Assembly (NCBI GenBank): GCA_031260825.1
Contig: JAISKS010000046.1
Coordinates: 1 to 12,672, forward strand
Direction of reading: 5' to 3'
DNA length: 12,672 nt
Origin: Bifidobacteriaceae bacterium
GTDB lineage: Bacteria; Actinomycetota; Actinomycetes; Actinomycetales; Bifidobacteriaceae
Positions 7,255-12,672 of this stretch are shown here, piece after piece (within the stretch, counting starts at the first letter, position 1; every line of letters begins with the position of its first letter). The position numbers were made by a program, and so were the translations under genes. The notes beneath the pieces were generated by a model. It was not told the DNA's origin and did no database searches. It saw only the letters and a list, made by a program, of their open reading frames with translations.

Positions 7255-7335
7255 GTAAAAGGGGTGAAACTTTGCATTTTTGCCAAAATTGCGACCTTTT
7301 TTTTTGGCAAAAACGCAAAGTCTCACCCCTTTTAC
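7255..7335. repeat. 34-bp inverted repeat with 13-nt loop downstream of ispH; possible terminator or structured RNA
   Basis: The left arm is 7255-7288 and the right arm 7302-7335. They are complementary at 32 of 34 positions. The arms begin GTAAAAGGGGTGA and end in GCCAAAA at the loop, which contains a T run (T9 at 7297-7305 reaches into the right arm). Both mismatches are A-C in a plus-strand RNA but G-U wobbles in a minus-strand RNA, so the minus-strand fold would be fully paired. As a terminator for carAB-ispH it is unusually long, and its tail has only TTTT. It could instead be a repeat-element hairpin or a small antisense RNA. An 8-bp tandem repeat (ATTCGTAA twice, 7243-7258) overlaps its left edge. 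Confidence 0.85.
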
Positions 7336-7360
7336 TAAAAAACCCCCAAAACACATTTGA

Positions 7361-7385
7361 AAAAAAATCGTTTTTTTTTTTTTTT
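7361..7385 (+). promoter_or_regulatory. A-run/T15 homopolymer between possible promoter elements of the 7402 gene
   Basis: A run of A (7360-7367) is followed by TCG and fifteen T (7371-7385). It lies between TTGAAA (7357-7362) and the -10-like TACAAT (7390-7395), making a 27-bp spacer instead of about 17. The A and T runs could also pair as a weak AT-only hairpin. A tract this long is prone to slippage, which would change promoter spacing. Confidence 0.5.
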
Positions 7386-7389
7386 GTGA

Positions 7390-7395
7390 TACAAT
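7390..7395 (+). promoter_or_regulatory. -10 element of the 7402 gene, predicted leaderless start
   Basis: TACAAT, preceded by TGA (an extended -10, TGATACAAT), then exactly 6 nt (ATTAAT) and ATG 7402. The spacing is identical to carA and infB. No Shine-Dalgarno is present. Confidence 0.7.
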
Positions 7396-7401
7396 ATTAA
7401 T

Positions 7402-8265
7402 ATGAATTTAAATAAAACTGACTCCACCCGCCCAGCAGGTCTTCAATCCAATAAAAACTTGAATAAAGCATCTATAAACATTTCTTACGCAGCACTTATA
7501 TCATTTGCAGTTTTTGGTTCGCTCATTTTATGCGCAGGAATTTTTCTAGGAATCCAAATCGGTACAAAAAATGCTGTAGCAGTTCCAATTGGCACAGATT
7601 CTTCTGGACTTCCCATATTAAAAGGTGGTACAGGCGCAGATAATGTAGTAAATGCTCGTACAAATCTTGATGTGTTTTCGAAATCTGAAGTTAATTCAAA
7701 ATTAAACTGTACTACTTCTCAAGCATTTATAGGTACAGGAGCAGCTGGCTCAACAGCTTGCCGCACAATATTAGATAACAATAGTACAACAAGTTTGTCA
7801 AACTCTTCTACAAGTTTAGTGACCGAACGAACAATGAATGGCGTTTTAAAATCCTCATCATATTCCATGAATACAGCAGGAAGCTGGAAATTATATAACA
7901 GTCAAAATAATCTTATTGCTACAGGAAGTAGCGCATATTCATCTCCGCGAATTGTGAAAAATGGTAATGAAATAATTATGCAAGGTTATATTTCTTTTGG
8001 CGATACAACAATACCCTGCAATCATAACGGCTGGTACATAAAATATGCAGTAACAAATATTCCAACAAATTTTTATTCTTCACGTAGTACTTTAACTGCT
8101 GCGGCTCAGGTTGTTTACAGTGATAAAATAATTAAAGATGTATATCCATATGGATATACTATAGATGCTACAGGTTTTAAATTAGATTTCAATTCTGCAG
8201 GTGATTCATCATATTATTCTACCGATTCACGTATATTATTTGATGTTCACTACGTTATATCTTAA
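7402..8265 (+). CDS. membrane-anchored surface protein with phage-tail-fibre-like ectodomain
   Basis: A 287-residue protein of no recognised family over its full length. Residues 1-27 are polar and basic (cytoplasmic). Residues 28-54 form one hydrophobic helix (SYAALISFAVFGSLILCAGI), a likely uncleaved anchor; Cys44 lacks a proper lipobox. The outside part begins GTDSSGLPILKGGTGADNVV and continues ARTNLDV. This GGTGA...AR.NL pattern is typical of phage tail fibres and tail-collar-like proteins. Then comes a Ser/Thr/Asn-rich stretch (residues 105-160, Cys103 and Cys120 could form a disulfide) and a Gly/Tyr/Ser-rich C-terminal region that looks beta-rich, like receptor-binding tips. It has its own predicted leaderless promoter after a large inverted repeat and no evident terminator before infB. 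A role in attachment is inference from the motif only. Confidence 0.75.
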   Translation: MNLNKTDSTRPAGLQSNKNLNKASINISYAALISFAVFGSLILCAGIFLGIQIGTKNAVAVPIGTDSSGLPILKGGTGADNVVNARTNLDVFSKSEVNSKLNCTTSQAFIGTGAAGSTACRTILDNNSTTSLSNSSTSLVTERTMNGVLKSSSYSMNTAGSWKLYNSQNNLIATGSSAYSSPRIVKNGNEIIMQGYISFGDTTIPCNHNGWYIKYAVTNIPTNFYSSRSTLTAAAQVVYSDKIIKDVYPYGYTIDATGFKLDFNSAGDSSYYSTDSRILFDVHYVIS

Positions 8266-8308
8266 TTCGTACGTTTGTTACATTTCTGCCTACTAATATT
8301 ATTTAGTG

Positions 8309-8314
8309 TATAAT
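8309..8314 (+). promoter_or_regulatory. infB -10 element, predicted leaderless start
   Basis: A perfect TATAAT, then 6 nt (ACTACT) and ATG 8321. No Shine-Dalgarno lies between, and no -35 box is visible at 16-18 bp. TTGTTA at 8275-8280 is 28 bp away. The in-frame GTG at 8306 overlaps this hexamer and is rejected as the start. Confidence 0.75.
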
Positions 8315-8320
8315 ACTACT

Positions 8321-11152
8321 ATGACTGATATTGATATAAAGCAAAACGATACTGCAGGAAAATTAGCAGAAGCTATGGGCTATGGCTCTGATTTTAAAGA
8401 ATTCGCAAAAAAAGTTACAGAATTAACTTTTGAAACTATTGATAAGAAAAATCAAAAAATCGCTCCTATTATTGCTAAGCAAATTGTAAAAGGTATCCCT
8501 GTAAAGATAGACGAAAAAGCAGTTAAAGCCGCTAAAGACGCAGCTAAGCAGGCTGCTAAAGAATCTGCTAAAGACGCCGCTAAAGAAGCTACTAAAAGTG
8601 CTACTAAAAAAGAGGCATCTAAAGAAGATACAAAATCTGAAAAACCTACTAATGATACACCAGCGCCTGCTGACAATCAACCTAAAGATGATTTGGATTT
8701 ACAGCTAAATTTCCCTCCAATGCCAAAGGCTAAAAAGCCAAAAGAGGAAGTTAAGGAAGAAGCGAAAGAAGAGGATTCTTCTGGAATTTCAATCCCATCT
8801 CCTTCTGCTGCACCAACAGATAGCGGCATTTCAATTCCTCGTCCTAATTCAAGATTTATGCCTGGAAATAGTGCATTTGCCGATAATCGTGCTTCGTTTG
8901 ATCCACAAACTGGTATGCGCGTTGTTGCTGGTGTTGACAGTTTTAAAAGACGTACTAATCAAGGCGGCCCAGGAGCACCTGGTGGATTCCAAGGCGGTGC
9001 TGGCGGACGTGGCGGCGCACAAGGCGGTGCTGGATATAAAGGTAATAACTCGGGTGGACAAGGCGGAAACCGTGATGGAAATCGCGGACCAAATGCAGGC
9101 GGCCCAAATGCGGGCGGACCAAACGCTGGCGGTTTACCTACAGGACCTGGCGTTGCAGGTCGCGGACAAAGACGTGGATTTAAAGCTGGTACAGCTGGCG
9201 CATTCGGAAAAGGTAACAAAAAATCCAAAAAGAAGGAGACAGTCAAGTTCACAGAATATGAGATGGAAGGCAGAACAGTACGTTCAGAATCTATCATAAA
9301 AGGTGACGGAGACCAAGAAATTAGATTACGCGCTGGTTCAACTTTAACAGATTTCGCTGAGAAAATTGGCGCAACACCAACATCACTTGTATTAGAACTT
9401 TTCAAATTAGGACAAATGGCTACAGCTACTGAATCTATTGACGAAGATACATTCGTATTGCTTGGCGCTGAATTAGGATATACTGTAAAACTTCTTAGTG
9501 AATCAGATGTTGATAAAGAACTTCTTGCAGATTTCGATTTGACAAATTTCGATGACGAAAATATTGAAGATGACCCAGACGCAATCACACGCGCGCCTGT
9601 TGTATCTATTATGGGACATGTTGATCATGGTAAAACTCGCCTATTAGATGCTATCCGTAATTCTGATGTTACAGCTACTGAGTCTGGTGGAATCACCCAA
9701 AAAATCGGTGCTTATCAAGTATCTCAAGAACTTAATGGTGAGCAAAGAAAAATCACATTTATTGATACACCAGGTCACGAAGCATTCACTGCAATGCGTG
9801 TACGCGGCGCAAAATTAACTGATATTTCAATTCTCGTTGTTGCTGCAGATGACGGAGTGATGCCACAAACTATTGAAGCTCTTAATCATGCAAATTCAGC
9901 TGGAATCCCAGTTATTGTAGCTGTAAATAAAATCGATAAAGAAGGCGCAGATAGTTCAAAAGTACGCGGACAACTTGCAGAATACGGATTGCTTGCTGAA
10001 GAATACGGCGGAGATACAATCTTTGTTGATGTATCAGCAAAACAAGGAAAAGGTATTCATGAGCTTTTAGAATCTGTACTTCTTACTGCAGACGCTGCAT
10101 TAACATTATTAGCTAATCCAAACACTGAAGCAAAAGGTATCGTAATTGAGTCTAAACTTGATAAAGGTCGCGGACCGGTTTGCGCTGTTCTTGTTCAAAA
10201 TGGTACCATACATAAAGGCGATTCAATCGTGGTTGGCGCATCATACGGAAAAGTTCGCGCGATGTACAATGATCATATGCAAGAAATCGAACATGCTGAG
10301 CCTGGTATGCCTGTTAGAATCTTAGGTTTAAGCTCCGTACCAACTGCTGGAGATACATTAATTGTTACAGCTGATGATAAAATCGCTCGTCAAATCGCAC
10401 AAAAACGTGAGACAGCAAAACGCGCTTCTGAACTTTCTAAACGTAGAAAGAAGATGAGTCTTGAAGGATTTATGGGAGCTGTTGAAGAAGGCAAACTTAA
10501 TATGCTTTCGATTATTCTAAAAGGTGACACATCTGGTTCTGTTGAGGCAGTTGAAGATTCATTAGCATCAATTGAGATCCCTGAATCAGCTGGAGTTGGA
10601 CTAAGAGTTATTCACCGTGGCGTTGGAGCAATCACACAAAACGATGTAAACTTAGCATCTGTTGATAATGCTGTAATTATCGGATTCAATGTTAAACCTG
10701 AACTTAAGATTAAACAACTTGCAGATAAAGAAGGAATTGAAGTTAGATATTATGATATTATTTATCATTTAACTGAAGAAATCGAGCAATCACTTGTTGG
10801 TATGCTTGCACCTCTTGAGGAAGAAAATCCACTTGGTTCAGCTAAGATTCAAGAAGTATTTACATCATCTAAATTTGGTTCAATCGCTGGTTGTAAAGTT
10901 GAAGTTGGTAGCGTAAAACGTAATGCTAAAGCAAGACTTATTAGAGACGGCGTTGTGGTTGGAGATAATTTATTAATTGAAACACTTAAACGATTCAAAG
11001 ATGATGCAGCTGAGGTTAGCGAAGGATTTGAATGCGGTATTGGTCTTACAGGCTTTGATTCATCAATTAAATCTGGAGAAGAATTCCAAATTGGCGATGA
11101 AATTGAATGCTTCGAAATCGTAGAAAAAGCTAAGAAATCATTAAAAGACTAA
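8321..11152 (+). CDS. infB: translation initiation factor IF-2
   Basis: IF-2 is the GTPase that brings initiator fMet-tRNA to the 30S subunit and promotes subunit joining. Taking ATG 8321 gives 943 residues. A non-standard N-terminus (1-67) is followed by a Lys/Ala tetrapeptide array (71-98), an acidic and proline-containing linker, and a Gly/Arg-rich stretch (about 214-290). The conserved IF2 N-domain and linker precede the G domain: GHVDHGKT at 432-439, DTPGHE from 482, NKID from 536, then SAK. The downstream domains include LILKGDTSGSVEA and SSKFGSIAGC, ending in the fMet-tRNA-binding domain with GFECGIGLTGF. The AAEEYGGDT-like (LAEEYGGDTIFVDVSAKQG) and LDKGRGPV segments resemble actinobacterial IF-2. 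The predicted leaderless mRNA is notable for an initiation factor. It is followed 33 bp later by rbfA; nusA and rimP are not upstream. Confidence 0.97.
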   Translation: MTDIDIKQNDTAGKLAEAMGYGSDFKEFAKKVTELTFETIDKKNQKIAPIIAKQIVKGIPVKIDEKAVKAAKDAAKQAAKESAKDAAKEATKSATKKEASKEDTKSEKPTNDTPAPADNQPKDDLDLQLNFPPMPKAKKPKEEVKEEAKEEDSSGISIPSPSAAPTDSGISIPRPNSRFMPGNSAFADNRASFDPQTGMRVVAGVDSFKRRTNQGGPGAPGGFQGGAGGRGGAQGGAGYKGNNSGGQGGNRDGNRGPNAGGPNAGGPNAGGLPTGPGVAGRGQRRGFKAGTAGAFGKGNKKSKKKETVKFTEYEMEGRTVRSESIIKGDGDQEIRLRAGSTLTDFAEKIGATPTSLVLELFKLGQMATATESIDEDTFVLLGAELGYTVKLLSESDVDKELLADFDLTNFDDENIEDDPDAITRAPVVSIMGHVDHGKTRLLDAIRNSDVTATESGGITQKIGAYQVSQELNGEQRKITFIDTPGHEAFTAMRVRGAKLTDISILVVAADDGVMPQTIEALNHANSAGIPVIVAVNKIDKEGADSSKVRGQLAEYGLLAEEYGGDTIFVDVSAKQGKGIHELLESVLLTADAALTLLANPNTEAKGIVIESKLDKGRGPVCAVLVQNGTIHKGDSIVVGASYGKVRAMYNDHMQEIEHAEPGMPVRILGLSSVPTAGDTLIVTADDKIARQIAQKRETAKRASELSKRRKKMSLEGFMGAVEEGKLNMLSIILKGDTSGSVEAVEDSLASIEIPESAGVGLRVIHRGVGAITQNDVNLASVDNAVIIGFNVKPELKIKQLADKEGIEVRYYDIIYHLTEEIEQSLVGMLAPLEEENPLGSAKIQEVFTSSKFGSIAGCKVEVGSVKRNAKARLIRDGVVVGDNLLIETLKRFKDDAAEVSEGFECGIGLTGFDSSIKSGEEFQIGDEIECFEIVEKAKKSLKD
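8531..8614 (+). repeat. 12-bp-period Lys/Ala tandem repeat in infB
   Basis: Seven 12-bp units, most starting GCTAAAGA or ACTAAAA, encode AKDA-AKQA-AKES-AKDA-AKEA-TKSA-TKKE (residues 71-98). The result is a highly basic amphipathic helix like those of histone H1-like bacterial proteins. It probably binds RNA or the ribosome, by inference from charge. Confidence 0.85.
8961..9180 (+). repeat. Gly/Arg-rich low-complexity segment of infB with 15-bp repeats
   Basis: The segment encodes many GG, RGG and QGG motifs and, near 9089-9133, three NAGG(P) units with a 15-bp period that differ at third codon positions. This local stretch is clearly richer in G and C than its surroundings. Similar Gly-rich linkers are known in large IF-2 proteins, especially from Actinobacteria. 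Confidence 0.75.
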
Positions 11153-11185
11153 TTTAATTTTTCATTGCAACTAGCGAGAATTATA

Positions 11186-11626
11186 ATGGCTTTCAATAAA
11201 CAAACACTTCAAAATACAATGAAAAAAATCATTGCATCTGATATTAGCGAACTTAATAATGAGATTTTTGAATTTGCAAATATCACTGAAGTTGAAGTAA
11301 CAGGCGATCTAAAAGACGCTACAATTTACTATACATTAATTGAAGATGGAACAAATGAAGAGCATATTAATAAAATACAAGATTTACAAAAAGCTTTAGA
11401 TTCAGCAAAAGGACGTTTGCGTTCAAGTTTATCACGTCAAATTCGTATTCGCTTAATACCATCTTTAACTTTTAAATATGATGATTTAGAGACAAATTAT
11501 GCTACATTAGAAGACAAAATCGCAGAGGCACTCGCAGCTGATAAAGTTAAATCTAATGAAGCAAAAAGAAATTTAGGTATTTCTAATGAAGATTATTTGA
11601 AAAATAACACAAACTACAAAAATTAA
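11186..11626 (+). CDS. rbfA: 30S ribosome-binding factor A
   Basis: RbfA binds the 30S subunit near the 16S rRNA 5' end during maturation. I start it at ATG 11186 (146 aa, MAFNKQTLQ) rather than the in-frame TTG at 11165. The KH-like fold is visible as a first helix (TLQNTMKKIIASDISELN), the ITEVEVTGDLKDATIYYTL strands, the ALDSAKGRLRSSLSRQIRIRLIPSLTFKYDD block with the family's ALxxAKGxxR...R..P.L.F.YD pattern, and a final helix. The C-terminal tail beyond about residue 120 is charged. It follows infB by 33 bp in the classic infB-rbfA order. No strong Shine-Dalgarno precedes it, and a TATAAT string overlaps the ATG itself, so translation from the infB message is most likely. Confidence 0.9.
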   Translation: MAFNKQTLQNTMKKIIASDISELNNEIFEFANITEVEVTGDLKDATIYYTLIEDGTNEEHINKIQDLQKALDSAKGRLRSSLSRQIRIRLIPSLTFKYDDLETNYATLEDKIAEALAADKVKSNEAKRNLGISNEDYLKNNTNYKN

Positions 11627-11629
11627 TGA

Positions 11630-11635
11630 TACAAT
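11630..11635 (+). promoter_or_regulatory. hpt -10 element
   Basis: TACAAT within TGATACAAT, an extended -10 identical to that of the 7402 gene. Ten nt (ATATATTAAT) separate it from ATG 11646, so the leader would be about 3-4 nt or absent. No Shine-Dalgarno is seen. It suggests that hpt-ftsH has a promoter of its own at the end of rbfA. Confidence 0.6.
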
Positions 11636-11645
11636 ATATATTAAT

Positions 11646-12209
11646 ATGAGACATTATCAAATATCCGAGCTAGTAAAAGAAGTATTATTCACCAAAGAGG
11701 AGATTCAGCTGAGAATTGCTGAACTTGCCAAAGAAATCGAGGCTGATTATAAGGGGAAAGACGTTGTCTTTTTATCCGTGTTAAAAGGGTCAATTATGAT
11801 TATGACCGATTTAACCAGATGCATTTCAACTCCTTATATTGAACTTGAATTTGTTCAATTAGAAACATATCATGGAGGACTTGCAAGTACAGGCGAGGTT
11901 GAAGTTGTCACAGAACTAAAATCAGATATCACTGGCAAAGAATTAATTATTGTTGAAGATATTCTTGATTCAGGTATAACTCTTGAAAAACTATGCGAAA
12001 TTCTTGCTAAAAAGAATCCTAAATCAATCGAAATTCTTGCATTTTTACGTAAACCAATGAATGTAAAAGTAGATATCGTACCTAAATATATTGGATTCGA
12101 TGTTGATGATAAATTCTTAGTTGGATATGGACTTGATGTTGATCAGAAATTTAGAAATCTTGAGGATGTTGTGGTGTTTAATCCTGACGCGCTCAAACAA
12201 TATGAATAA
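11646..12209 (+). CDS. hpt: hypoxanthine phosphoribosyltransferase
   Basis: This purine-salvage enzyme joins hypoxanthine (and usually guanine) to PRPP to give IMP or GMP. It has 187 residues, normal for bacterial HPRT. Motifs are VLKGS (residues 45-49, PPi-binding loop), a flexible-loop region ETYHGGLASTGEV (73-85), the PRPP-binding VEDILDSGITL (103-113), LRKP (134-137), and the purine-binding end FDVDDKFLVGYGLDVDQKFRNL (151-172). The start ATG is set by the promoter just upstream and the family N-terminus. It lies 27 bp before ftsH, matching the widespread hpt-ftsH pairing of Gram-positive bacteria, but tilS is missing before it and infB-rbfA takes that place. Confidence 0.95.
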   Translation: MRHYQISELVKEVLFTKEEIQLRIAELAKEIEADYKGKDVVFLSVLKGSIMIMTDLTRCISTPYIELEFVQLETYHGGLASTGEVEVVTELKSDITGKELIIVEDILDSGITLEKLCEILAKKNPKSIEILAFLRKPMNVKVDIVPKYIGFDVDDKFLVGYGLDVDQKFRNLEDVVVFNPDALKQYE

Positions 12210-12226
12210 ACACTAATATTAATAGT

Positions 12227-12231
12227 AAGGA
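12227..12231 (+). promoter_or_regulatory. ftsH ribosome binding site
   Basis: AAGGA, 5 nt before ATG 12237. It fixes the ftsH start and shows SD-led translation from the hpt-ftsH transcript. Confidence 0.75.
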
Positions 12232-12236
12232 AAATT

Positions 12237-12672
12237 ATGGCTGTTAAGAAAAAACCAATTAATAAAATTTGGCTATGGGTCTCGATAGCCTCATTTTTAA
12301 TTTTAGGAGGAATCCTATTATCTGCAGTATTAAATCCTGCTCCTAAAAAAGTTACAACTAAAGATGGTTTAGATCTTCTTCATGATAATAAAGTTCAAAA
12401 AGTTGAAGTAACAGATAATATCCAAAGAACAGTTTTAGAATTAAAAGATGATTTTTCAAAAGATGATAAGAATCTTGGAAAAAAAGTTTTCTTCTTATAT
12501 ATTGATCAAGAAGGCGATGAAGTTCTTAAGTCAATTCATGAATCAGATATTCCTGATGGCTTTGATGAAATCGTACCTACACAATCTTATTTAATGAACT
12601 TAATTGGTGCAATTGTACCATTCTTAATTGTATTAATTTTATTCTATTTTATTATGGCAAAATCTGGCGGCG
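12237..12672 (+). CDS. ftsH: ATP-dependent zinc metalloprotease FtsH, N-terminal part only
   Basis: This is the membrane-bound AAA+ protease for membrane and regulatory protein quality control. Only the first 145 codons are in the window. They show a basic start (MAVKKKPINK), a first membrane helix (residues about 11-32, IWLWVSIASFLILGGILLSAVL), and an outside domain with TKDGLDLLHDNKVQKVEVTDN and VPTQSYL. A second membrane helix (119-140, LMNLIGAIVPFLIVLILFYF) is followed by MAKSGG, where the FtsH linker to the AAA domain begins. The Walker and HEXXH motifs would lie beyond the right edge and are not seen. Identity rests on this two-helix layout and the position after hpt, which is the usual FtsH site. 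Confidence 0.9.
   Translation, partial: MAVKKKPINKIWLWVSIASFLILGGILLSAVLNPAPKKVTTKDGLDLLHDNKVQKVEVTDNIQRTVLELKDDFSKDDKNLGKKVFFLYIDQEGDEVLKSIHESDIPDGFDEIVPTQSYLMNLIGAIVPFLIVLILFYFIMAKSGG

Noticed and set aside
7402..8265. The 7402 gene as part of a prophage
   Set aside because: No other phage gene (capsid, terminase, integrase, tail) is in the window, and both neighbours are core genes.
7402..8265. Lipoprotein signal at Cys44 of the 7402 product
   Set aside because: The residues before the cysteine (LIL) lack the small residue required at -1 of a lipobox, so a membrane anchor is more likely.
8306..8320. Upstream GTG start for infB
   Set aside because: It overlaps the predicted -10 hexamer, and no ribosome binding site supports it.
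8959..9588. Long open frame on the minus strand opposite infB
   Set aside because: It mirrors the Gly-rich codons of IF-2 as a proline-rich shadow, with no start signal or family resemblance. The plus-strand gene is certain.
11165..11185. Upstream TTG start for rbfA
   Set aside because: No ribosome binding site precedes it, and the family N-terminus fits ATG 11186.
12210..12236. TAATATTA palindrome between hpt and ftsH as an operator or terminator
   Set aside because: Only 8 bp of pure A/T in AT-rich DNA with no supporting context.

Overview
This is an AT-rich bacterial chromosome segment made mostly of core metabolic and translation genes. The IF-2 is large (943 aa), with a Lys/Ala-repeat and Gly/Arg-rich N-terminal extension and a G-domain region that reads like actinobacterial IF-2. 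Several first-in-transcript genes appear to be leaderless, which is common in Actinobacteria. I therefore suspect a low-GC, possibly host-associated, actinobacterial-type lineage. No rRNA or database search supports this, so the assignment is weak. The standard genetic code fits, and TGA is used as a stop.

Layout. (1) Positions 1-1542, minus strand: an SDR-family oxidoreductase (gluconate 5-dehydrogenase-like) followed by a HAD hydrolase of the phosphoglycolate-phosphatase type that runs off the left edge. (2) Positions 1543-1606: a 64-bp divergent promoter region with two small dyads. (3) Positions 1607-7250, plus strand: carA-carB-ispH, packed end to end or overlapping (carbamoyl phosphate synthesis plus the last step of the MEP isoprenoid pathway). 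(4) Positions 7251-7401: an intergenic region with a near-perfect 34-bp inverted repeat and a 15-T run. (5) Positions 7402-8265: a membrane-anchored protein whose outer part carries a phage-tail-fibre-like GGTGA motif. (6) Positions 8321-12672: infB-rbfA-hpt-ftsH, with ftsH cut by the right edge. No gene-free stretch exceeds 300 bp.

Two themes stand out. First, carA, the 7402 gene and infB all have a -10-like hexamer exactly 6 nt before the ATG, which predicts leaderless mRNAs. SDR, carB and ftsH instead have clear Shine-Dalgarno sites. Second, at least four housekeeping proteins (HAD, CarA, CarB, IspH) carry short in-frame repeats at places where their families normally have short loops, and IF-2 has two further repeat tracts. 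This suggests a genome in which in-frame repeat expansion in loops is common and tolerated. The likeliest accessory insertion is the inverted repeat plus tail-fibre-like gene lying between ispH and infB.
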